Positions 26,339 to 33,880 of a stretch of DNA of 40,991 nt are shown piece by piece. How positions within the stretch are numbered: the first letter of the stretch is position 1; each line of letters opens with the position of its first letter. This DNA comes from Actinomycetes bacterium (GTDB taxonomy: Bacteria > Actinomycetota > Thermoleophilia > Solirubrobacterales > Solirubrobacteraceae), in the NCBI GenBank assembly GCA_021846845.1, contig JAJZWB010000015.1:1-40991 (forward strand), given 5' to 3'. Both the position numbers and the translations under genes were made by a program. The notes under the pieces are model-generated. The model ran no database searches and was not told where the DNA came from. It saw nothing but the letters and a program-made list of their open reading frames with translations.

Positions 26339-26617
26339 CTACCCCCCGCGCCGCCGGCGGGGACCGACGCTGGTCCCGGCGGTCATCTCCAGCGGCCCGT
26401 AGAGCGCCGTCGACCGGTTGCGCTGGACGTGCGCGTCGAGCGCCGCGCGCAGACCCGCGTTGTCGCTGCGCAGGCGCGCGTTCTCCGCGCGCAGATCGCG
26501 GTTCTCGCGCCGCAGCCGGTCGACCTGCTCGCGAAGCCCGGCTTCAGGGTCTCGCGGCTCGGACCCGGGTGCTCCCGCGCCCGGCTCGCGAAGCTCCTGG
26601 TTGGCGGTCTGGGACAT
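26339..26617 (-). CDS. Small leucine-zipper protein (92 aa), unknown function
   Basis: No known family is recognised. Residues 28-60 form a regular leucine zipper with Leu at 28, 35, 42, 49 and 56, and Asn at three successive a positions (39, 46, 53), as in LRRENRDLRAENARLRSDN. A disordered Pro/Gly N-terminus precedes it, and a tail ending in a run of Arg follows. Buried Asn at a positions usually fixes register and favours parallel dimers. ATG at 26617 is chosen; it lies inside a 17-bp perfect palindrome. The gene sits between a NarL regulator and a USP with a 2-nt gap to the latter. It could dimerise with another coiled-coil partner or bind nucleic acid through the Arg tail, but neither is shown. 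Confidence 0.68.
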   Translation of the reverse strand: MSQTANQELREPGAGAPGSEPRDPEAGLREQVDRLRRENRDLRAENARLRSDNAGLRAALDAHVQRNRSTALYGPLEMTAGTSVGPRRRRGG

Positions 26618-26625
26618 GATCCCAG
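26609..26625. promoter_or_regulatory. 17-bp perfect palindrome over the leucine-zipper start codon
   Basis: CTGGGA-CATGA-TCCCAG has 6-bp arms and a 5-bp spacer, and includes the ATG at 26617. In RNA it would sequester the start codon; in DNA it could be an operator. The half-sites GGGAC and TCCC resemble DosR-type boxes, but the spacing is one base short of that consensus. Confidence 0.4.
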
Positions 26626-26718
26626 GATCGCTCGCCACGGCCCGCCGTCCATCCGAGCGCCCCACCAGGGAAGGGCCGGAAAACTACGGACCCGGCGGCC
26701 GCCCGCCGGCCCGCCGGC

Positions 26719-27420
26719 CTACTGGGCGATCCCGTCCACCAGTCCGTGCTCGAGCGCGTAGCGCACGAGCTCCGCCCGGCTGCCCAGCCCGAGCTTCTGC
26801 TGGATGTGCGCACGGTGGGTCTCGACGGTGCGCACCGAGAGGTACAGGCGCTCCGCGATCTCGGCGTTGGTGTGCCCGAGCGCGATCATCCGCAGAACCT
26901 CGACCTCCCGCTCCGAGAGCCCGTCGGGGGGCCCGGGCGGCGGCTCTGCCGCCACGCGGGCGCCGAGCCTCGGGTTCAGGTAGGTGTCCCCCAGGGCGGC
27001 GCGACGCACCGCCTCGACAAGCTCCGACTCGGCCGCCTCCTTGAGCACGTACCCGAGCGCGCCGGCACCCAGGGCCCGGCGAGCGTACGCGGGCTCGCTC
27101 TGCATCGTCAGGATGACGACCTGCGTCCGGGGGAACTCGGACCGCAGGCCCGGGATCGCATCGAGGCTGAGTCCCTCGGGCAGGTTGAGGTCCAGCACCA
27201 GCACGTCGGGGTGGTGGCCGCGCACGTAGCGCCGCGCGTCGGTCAGGCTCGCCGCCTCGGCGACGACCTCCAGATCCGGCTCGGCGCCGAGCACCTGCCG
27301 CAGTCCGCGGCGCACGACCGCGTGATCATCGGCGATCACCACCCGGATGGCCGATGGATCCTCCAGCTGAATCGTCGAACTCACGGGACTGAGCCTATGG
27401 TCCCTCGCGCTCCGCGCCAT
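26719..27420 (-). CDS. NarL/FixJ-family response regulator
   Basis: A 233-residue regulator. The receiver starts IRVVIADDHAVVRRGLRQVL; D77 in LVLDLNLP is the phosphorylation site, with LTMQ and VLKEAA supplying the Thr and Lys. The LuxR-type domain is LSEREVEVLRMIALGHTNAE and RTVETHRAHIQQKLGL. ATG at 27420 overlaps the upstream kinase gene by 26 nt; GTG at 27384 (VSSTIQLEDPSAI) avoids the overlap and is the alternative. The gap to the leucine-zipper gene is 101 bp and may hold an internal promoter. Its operon position beside USPs, an APH-AAA kinase and a PNPOx-like protein suggests it controls this stress set, possibly as partner of the DevS-like kinase. Confidence 0.92.
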   Translation of the reverse strand: MARSARDHRLSPVSSTIQLEDPSAIRVVIADDHAVVRRGLRQVLGAEPDLEVVAEAASLTDARRYVRGHHPDVLVLDLNLPEGLSLDAIPGLRSEFPRTQVVILTMQSEPAYARRALGAGALGYVLKEAAESELVEAVRRAALGDTYLNPRLGARVAAEPPPGPPDGLSEREVEVLRMIALGHTNAEIAERLYLSVRTVETHRAHIQQKLGLGSRAELVRYALEHGLVDGIAQ

Positions 27421-29053
27421 CGGTAGGCGGCGCGCCGAATCTGCGGCGAACTACGGAGGGCTCGCGCGCCTGCAGGCGCGCGTCGAGCAGAGCCAGCACA
27501 TCGTCGACGATCCGCTCCGGCGGCCGGTCGGCGCGGACGGGCAGATGCAAGCCGGCGGGCACCTCGTGAAGCGGCTCCCAGCTGCCCTGCTCCCGCGCGA
27601 CCACCTCGGCGTCCGCGTCGGAGACGCGCAGCGGATCGAGCTCCCTGCGGACCGCGCGCTCGGCCAGCACGGCCGGCGGAGCCAGGCACTCGATGAACAG
27701 CCGCGGGGCCCGCTCGCCCAGCTCGTCCGCGAACGCCGCGCGGTCGGCCGCGCGGCGGAACGTCGCGTCGACGATCGCGCCGGTCCCCGCCGCCAGCGCG
27801 AGTCGCGCGCGGCGCCCGAGCTCCCTGTACGTGCGCTCGCTGTGCGCGGCCGCGTACAGCTCCGCCGGGCCCCGCTCGAACGCGCTCAGGCCCGCGAGCC
27901 GCTTGCGGGTCACGTCGGAGCTGAGGTGAGGCAGCCCGGATCGCTCGGCGAGCGCGCTCGCGACCGTCGACTTGCCGCTCGCCGGCAGGCCGCACACGAT
28001 GATCGTCAGCGGCAGGCGCGCGCGCCAGGCGAAGCGCTCCCCGACCGCGATCAGATCGCGGGCGCGGGCGCTCTGGCGGCCGTGCGCCGCGCCGCCGGCC
28101 GGCAGCTGGCCGGCGCGCACGAGCCCGACCTTGGCGCGCACCAGCGCGCGCTGGGCGGCATAGAAGGCGATCAGGGAGTCCTCGCCGAGATCGCCGCCGG
28201 CCTCGCGGTAGGCGTCGACGAGCACCTCCGCAAGCCGCTCCTCGCCGCGCGCGGCGAGGTCGAAGACGAGGAACGCGAGGTCGTCGGCGACGTCCAGCGC
28301 TCGCAGCCCCGGATCGAACTCGACGCAGTCCACGACCTCGACGCGCTCGCCGATCAGCACGTGCTCGGCCCTCAGGTCCCCGTGGCCGTCGCGCACGCAC
28401 CCCGCCGCAGCGCGCGCCCGCAAGCTCTCCGCGTGTCCGTCGACGAAGGCGTGCGCGAAGCGCTCCAGCGCCAGCACCCGCCCGATCTCGCCGCGCTGCT
28501 CGATGCTGCCCAGCAGTTCGTGCGCGTTGCGCTGCCAGCGCCGCTCGACCGCGAGCACCGGGCTCGCGGTCCCGTCCACGCGATCGGCGCGCGCGTGAAA
28601 GCGCGCCAGCGCCTCGGCCACGTCCCGGACCTGCTCACGGCGAAGCTCGCCGCGCTCCAGCATCGCGGCCAGCGTGCGCCGCTCGTCGAACCGGCGCATC
28701 TCGACCACGAAGTCGACCGCGCGCGGATCGTCGGCGTCGGTCAGGCGCGCGCCGCCCCTGGCCAGCGCCACCCCCCGGACCCCGAGGTAGATCCGCGGCG
28801 CCAGCCGGCGGTTGAGCCGCACCTCCGCCTCGCACATCGCCCGCCGCCGCTCCGCGCTCCCGTAGTCCACGAAGTCGAGCACCAGCGGCTTCTTGAGCTT
28901 GAACGCGCGATCTCCCGCGAGGAACACCCAGGAGATGTGCGTCTCGCGGACCTCGACCTCGGCCGGGCGCTGCGGATAGGCCTCAGGGAGGGCGAGCGCC
29001 CCCCGGAGATCGCGGGACGCCCCGAGATCGTCCGCCGCCACGAGCTCCCGCAC
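27395..29053 (-). CDS. Bifunctional aminoglycoside phosphotransferase-like / AAA P-loop kinase (Rv2004c-like)
   Basis: A 552-residue two-domain protein. The N-terminal half is an APH-like kinase fold with the catalytic HGDLRAEHVLI (HGDL at 224-227) and the metal-binding VEFDP (244-248). The C-terminal half is a P-loop kinase with Walker A GLPASGKST (355-363). The same two-domain layout is found in M. tuberculosis Rv2004c, a DosR-regulon protein next to a USP gene. Substrates are unknown. GTG at 29053 lies 33 nt after the PNPOx-like gene. Its last codons overlap the longer form of the NarL regulator. Confidence 0.87.
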   Translation of the reverse strand: MRELVAADDLGASRDLRGALALPEAYPQRPAEVEVRETHISWVFLAGDRAFKLKKPLVLDFVDYGSAERRRAMCEAEVRLNRRLAPRIYLGVRGVALARGGARLTDADDPRAVDFVVEMRRFDERRTLAAMLERGELRREQVRDVAEALARFHARADRVDGTASPVLAVERRWQRNAHELLGSIEQRGEIGRVLALERFAHAFVDGHAESLRARAAAGCVRDGHGDLRAEHVLIGERVEVVDCVEFDPGLRALDVADDLAFLVFDLAARGEERLAEVLVDAYREAGGDLGEDSLIAFYAAQRALVRAKVGLVRAGQLPAGGAAHGRQSARARDLIAVGERFAWRARLPLTIIVCGLPASGKSTVASALAERSGLPHLSSDVTRKRLAGLSAFERGPAELYAAAHSERTYRELGRRARLALAAGTGAIVDATFRRAADRAAFADELGERAPRLFIECLAPPAVLAERAVRRELDPLRVSDADAEVVAREQGSWEPLHEVPAGLHLPVRADRPPERIVDDVLALLDARLQAREPSVVRRRFGAPPTDGAEREGP

Positions 29054-29086
29054 GCCGCTCAGCCCGCCACCCCGCGACGAGGCCGG

Positions 29087-29593
29087 CTACCCGAGGAAGC
29101 CGCCCGGGATCGCGCCGTCGGGAAGGGTGATCCGCCGGCCCGAGACGGTCCTCGCCCGGATCCGCATCCAGTGCAGCTCGGCGCCCGGCACCCAGGGCTC
29201 GAGGCCGTGGCGATCGAGACGCACGAGCTCGTCACGGCGGACGACCTCCTCCGGCACGCCCTGGATGATCACGCTCCAGCCGGTCCGGGCCAGCTCGTCG
29301 ACGCCATCGATCTCGAACGCGGCCGTCGCAGCGTGCGTAAGCGCGTGGAACTTCGAGCCGCCGGCGGTTCGGAAGATGACCGACTGCGACGGCCGGTCGA
29401 ACGCGTAGTTGACGGGCCGGATGACGGGCTTGCCGTCGGGCGTCGCCACCACCAGCCGGCCGAAGTGGCTGCTCGCCAGCAGGTCCAGGCAGGCATTGCG
29501 CGGCAGCTCCAGCAGCTCCCCCCTGGAGCGCCGGGTACCCGGCTCGGGTCCGGCCGCCATCTCCGCGTCCTCTGTCTGGGTCAGGCCGAGCAT
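29087..29593 (-). CDS. Pyridoxamine 5'-phosphate oxidase-like flavin/F420-binding protein
   Basis: A 168-residue split-barrel protein. LPRNACLDLLASSHFGRLVV, the following GKPVIRPVNYAFDRP and IFRTAGGSKFHAL form the flavin-binding half of the barrel, and a GWSVIIQGVPEEV segment closes it. Related small actinobacterial PNPOx-like proteins bind FMN or F420, and similar genes occur in the DosR regulon. ATG at 29593 is preceded after 8 nt by TATCGT, implying a leaderless transcript; ATG at 29560, preceded by GAGGACGCGG, is an alternative. It is the first gene of the minus-strand stress run and divergent from a USP gene. The cofactor cannot be decided from sequence. Confidence 0.82.
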   Translation of the reverse strand: MLGLTQTEDAEMAAGPEPGTRRSRGELLELPRNACLDLLASSHFGRLVVATPDGKPVIRPVNYAFDRPSQSVIFRTAGGSKFHALTHAATAAFEIDGVDELARTGWSVIIQGVPEEVVRRDELVRLDRHGLEPWVPGAELHWMRIRARTVSGRRITLPDGAIPGGFLG

Positions 29594-29601
29594 CGAAGCC
29601 G

Positions 29602-29607
29602 ACGATA
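29602..29607 (-). promoter_or_regulatory. Putative -10 box of the stress operon
   Basis: TATCGT on the minus strand stands 8 nt before the ATG at 29593. The -35 region is GC-rich and unconvincing. Confidence 0.4.
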
Positions 29608-29729
29608 CGCACCCGGGCCGCGGCCGTCGCCCGCACAACCCCGCGCACGCCGGAGGACAACTACTTACGGCGACCGCCACGCCACAGCCGAGCGCGCGGC
29701 CCGCTCGCGCAGGCTGGGCGGACAGCGCC

Positions 29730-29735
29730 TACACT
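29730..29735 (+). promoter_or_regulatory. Putative -10 box of the divergent USP gene
   Basis: TACACT lies 6 nt before the GTG at 29742, so the first transcribed base would be at or next to the start codon. No Shine-Dalgarno sequence precedes the GTG, consistent with leaderless initiation. Confidence 0.42.
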
Positions 29736-29741
29736 CGCGCC

Positions 29742-30191
29742 GTGTTCCTGAACATCCTCGTCGCCGTCGACGGCTCGGCGGCCGCGGATCGCGCGCTCGC
29801 GGAGGCGATCGACCTGGCTTCGATCAGCAACGCGAAGCTCACCGTGATGACGATCGTGCCCGATCTCCCGGGGCCCGCCTACGGCTCGGCGGCGGCCTCC
29901 GGCTTCGACCTGACGCCGGTGATCCGCGAATCCGAGCGCGAGTACTCCAACGTTCTGGATCGCGCGCTGGACCGGGTTCCAGAGGAGATCCACGCCGCCC
30001 GGGTGCTCGCGCGCGGGCGCGCCGCGGTCAGGATCGTCGAGCAGGTCAGGGCCGGAGGGCACGACCTCGTCGTGATGGGCTCACGCGGGCACGGAGACGT
30101 CCGGTCGCTGCTGCTCGGATCGGTCAGCCACTCGGTGCTCAACACGAGCCCCGCCGCGGTGCTGATCGTCCACTCCGAGCCCGGCGGGTGA
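29742..30191 (+). CDS. Universal stress protein, single domain
   Basis: A 149-residue UspA-fold protein. NILVAVDGSAAADRALAEAI opens the domain, and GSRGHGDVRSLLLGSVSHSV has the complete G-2x-G-9x-GS ATP loop. The start is GTG at 29742, directly downstream of a TACACT -10 box and without a ribosome-binding site. It is divergent from the PNPOx-like gene that heads the minus-strand stress run and stands 129 bp upstream of the class I FBP aldolase. It contains a single Lys. Confidence 0.92.
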   Translation: MFLNILVAVDGSAAADRALAEAIDLASISNAKLTVMTIVPDLPGPAYGSAAASGFDLTPVIRESEREYSNVLDRALDRVPEEIHAARVLARGRAAVRIVEQVRAGGHDLVVMGSRGHGDVRSLLLGSVSHSVLNTSPAAVLIVHSEPGG

Positions 30192-30320
30192 GCAGGCGCT
30201 GCGCGGGGCGCGCGCCTCGCTATCGTCCCTCGGGGGCTCGAGCACGGGCCCGCGCCGCCGAACCTGGAGCCGCGCCCAGAGCGCCGCGGCTGGTGACACG
30301 AGACTGGAGGACCTGAAGCG

Positions 30321-31412
<1,092 letters not shown>

Positions 31413-31442
31413 ACGCCATGGCCGGCCCCGGGGCCGCGCGCG

Positions 31443-32240
31443 ATGCCGGAGGGCGACACGATCCTGTGGGCGGCCACCCGGATGCGTCCGGTGCTGGAGG
31501 GACACGTGCCGGACGCGATCGACATGCCCGCCGGAAGGGCCGGCGGACTGCGCGGACCGGAGGGGCACGCGCGCTGGCCGGCGCGGCTCGCCGGGCGCGC
31601 GGTCACAGGCGTGACGACGCGCGGCAAGAACCTGCTGGTGCACTTCGACGGCGGGCTGGTGCTGCGCTCGCATCTGCGGATGACCGGCAGCTGGGCCGTC
31701 TATCGCAGCGGCCAGCGGTGGCGGCGTCCGAGCCGGCGCGCCTGGATCGTGCTCGCCCGCGACGAGGTCGAGGTCGTGCAGTTCGACGGCCCCGTGCTCG
31801 AGCTGATGACCGAGGCGCGGGCCCGCACCTACCCGCCGCTCGCGGGGCTAGGGCCGGACGTGCTCGACGAGCGGTTCGACGCGGCCCGGTTCCTGCGGCG
31901 ACTGCGCCGAGAGGACCCCGAGCGGGCGATCGGCGACGCGCTGCTCGAGCAGCGCACGGTCGCCGGGATCGGCAACATCTGGAAGTCCGAGGGCTGCTGG
32001 GAGGCTCGGATCGATCCGTGGCGCGCGGTCCGCTCGGTGACCGACGAGCAGGCGCTGGCGGTCGTGGAGATGGTCAGGCCCAGGATGCTGCGCTCCGGAT
32101 TGGAGGGCCCCCGTGCGATCGAGCCGCGCGTCTACCGCCTCCAGGGCCGTCCGTGCCGTCGCTGCGGAGCGGCGATCCGCGCCCGGGGCCAAGGCGACTC
32201 CAATCGGATCACCTTCTGGTGCCCGGGCTGCCAGGAGTGA
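31443..32240 (+). CDS. nei: Endonuclease VIII-like DNA glycosylase/AP lyase
   Basis: A 265-residue Fpg/Nei-family enzyme that removes oxidised bases and nicks the abasic site. MPEGDTILW supplies the catalytic Pro2 and Glu3; GKNLLVHF holds the conserved Lys; [14 protein letters not shown] is the helix-two-turn-helix; the C-terminal CRRCGA and CPGCQ pairs make the zinc finger. PEGD rather than PELPE at the start indicates a Nei-type member. ATG at 31443 is required for the catalytic N-terminus. It lies 30 nt after the aldolase gene. DNA-repair function suits an oxidative-stress context, and the MutS-like pair follows 107 nt downstream. Confidence 0.92.
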   Translation: MPEGDTILWAATRMRPVLEGHVPDAIDMPAGRAGGLRGPEGHARWPARLAGRAVTGVTTRGKNLLVHFDGGLVLRSHLRMTGSWAVYRSGQRWRRPSRRAWIVLARDEVEVVQFDGPVLELMTEARARTYPPLAGLGPDVLDERFDAARFLRRLRREDPERAIGDALLEQRTVAGIGNIWKSEGCWEARIDPWRAVRSVTDEQALAVVEMVRPRMLRSGLEGPRAIEPRVYRLQGRPCRRCGAAIRARGQGDSNRITFWCPGCQE

Positions 32241-32347
32241 GCCCGCCCGGGGGCGCGACCGCGTGCGCGATACGATCGGCACAGAGGCGATGAGGCCCGC
32301 CTGAAACCGCCGCGCTCGGCTGATGGCTTCTGCGGACATCCGATCCG

Positions 32348-33880
32348 ATGGAAGCCTTCGAGAGCATCCTCCACCCGCCCGGGGCCGCGCCGAAGCTCGC
32401 GACCGAGGCCCCGGCATGGTTCGCGGACCTGCACATGGACCGCGTCGTGGCGTCGCTGACGGACGGCCGTGAGGAGTTCGAACTGGCACCGCTCCTGCAC
32501 ACGCCGCTGCGCGATGTCGACGCGGTCGCCTGGCGCCAGGACGTGGTGCGCGACCTCGCCGACCGCCGGGTGCTGGAGGCGGTCCGCGAGCTGTGCGCCG
32601 AGCTCGGGCTCGTGCGCAGGCGGCTCGCACCCGCCGAGAGGCTGCCCCACCCGATCCAGAGGCAGCGCTGGCTGCTGGCCGCCGCCGAGGCATGGTGCGC
32701 CGCGGTCCCGGCCTTCGACGATCGGCTCGCCGGGCTCGAACTCCGGTCCGAGGCGCTGATCGGGCTGCGCCGGCATGTCTCGAGCTACACGAGCTCGGAT
32801 TCGTTCGCAGCGCTCGCGCGCGAGACGGCGGACGTGGTGGCGGGCCTGGACGCGGTCCGCTACGCGGTCCGGGTCTCGGGCGCCAGGGTCACGGTCGGTC
32901 CCTTCCAGGACGAGCCCGATGTCGGCGAGGAGGTCCGCGCCACGTTCGAGCGCTTTCGCCGGACGGTCGCGGACCGGCGCCGGGTCACCTTCCCAAGCCG
33001 CGTGCAGGCCGACCACGTCGAGACCCAGATCCTCGACCGCGTCGCGCAGCTGGCGCCGGAGCCGTTCGCGGCGCTGGCGCGCCACAGCGAGCGCCACCGC
33101 GAGTTCCGCGACGCGCCGATCGTCCGATTCGACCGCGAGGTTCAGTTCTACCTTGCCTACCTGGAGCACATCGAGCCACTCGAGGAGCAGGGCCTGCGCT
33201 TCTCGCTGCCGCGAGTGGCGGCGGGCTCGACGCAGGAGCGCGCGTCGCAGACGTTCGACCTGGCGCTGGCCGGCCGGCTCGCGGCCACCGGCGGCACCGT
33301 CGTCGTCAACGACTTCCAGCTTCGCGGGACGGAGCGGATCCTGGTCGTGAGCGGGCCCAACAACGGCGGCAAGACGACGTTCGCTCGCGCCTTCGGGCAG
33401 CTGCACCACCTCGCCGCACTCGGGCTGCCGGTGCCCGGCACGGACGTGCGGCTGCTGCTGGCCGACCGGGTCCACGCGCACTTCGAGCGTGAGGAGGAGC
33501 TGCGGACGCTGCGCGGCGGGTTCGAGGACGAGCTGCACCGTATCCACGAGATCCTCGAGGCGGCGGGCCCCGACAGCGTGCTGATCATGAACGAGAGCTT
33601 CGGCTCGACGACGCTGCACGACGCGCTGCTGGTCGGCTCCGAGATCGTGCGGAGGATCTCGGAGCTGGGCGCGCTGTGCGTGTTCGTCACGTTCGTCGAC
33701 GAGCTCGCTTCGCTCAACGAGCACACGGTCAGCATGATGAGCACGGTCGATCCCGACGACCCGGCCAGGAGGACGTTCAGGGTGGTGCGCAGGCCGGCGG
33801 ACGGCCTTGCCCATGCGGCGGCGGTGGCCCGCAGGCACCGCCTCACATACGAGGCGCTGCGGGAGCGGATCGCGCGATGA
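32348..33880 (+). CDS. MutS-like ATPase A, without mismatch-recognition domain
   Basis: A 510-residue protein with only the helical core and the ABC-type ATPase domain of the MutS family; the N-terminal mismatch-recognition and connector domains are missing. Walker A is GPNNGGKT (336-343); the Walker B region is SVLIMNESFGSTT, where the usual Asp-Glu pair reads Asn-Glu, so the metal-coordinating Asp is Asn but the catalytic Glu is kept. Its stop overlaps the start of a second, diverged MutS-like gene (ATGA), suggesting a heterodimer made in equal amounts. There is no Smr or nuclease domain, so it is not MutS2. The biological role is unknown. ATG at 32348 has no clear binding site. Confidence 0.85.
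   Translation: MEAFESILHPPGAAPKLATEAPAWFADLHMDRVVASLTDGREEFELAPLLHTPLRDVDAVAWRQDVVRDLADRRVLEAVRELCAELGLVRRRLAPAERLPHPIQRQRWLLAAAEAWCAAVPAFDDRLAGLELRSEALIGLRRHVSSYTSSDSFAALARETADVVAGLDAVRYAVRVSGARVTVGPFQDEPDVGEEVRATFERFRRTVADRRRVTFPSRVQADHVETQILDRVAQLAPEPFAALARHSERHREFRDAPIVRFDREVQFYLAYLEHIEPLEEQGLRFSLPRVAAGSTQERASQTFDLALAGRLAATGGTVVVNDFQLRGTERILVVSGPNNGGKTTFARAFGQLHHLAALGLPVPGTDVRLLLADRVHAHFEREEELRTLRGGFEDELHRIHEILEAAGPDSVLIMNESFGSTTLHDALLVGSEIVRRISELGALCVFVTFVDELASLNEHTVSMMSTVDPDDPARRTFRVVRRPADGLAHAAAVARRHRLTYEALRERIAR

Noticed and set aside
26609-26625. DosR-type operator box
   Set aside because: The half-sites are similar (GGGAC and TCCC), but the centre is one base shorter than the DosR palindrome and it overlaps a start codon. 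Kept only as a generic palindrome.
27545-30316. A 923-codon plus-strand frame across the stress operon and the divergent USP
   Set aside because: It crosses four well-supported genes in the wrong frame or strand and shows no recognisable domain; treated as a GC artefact.
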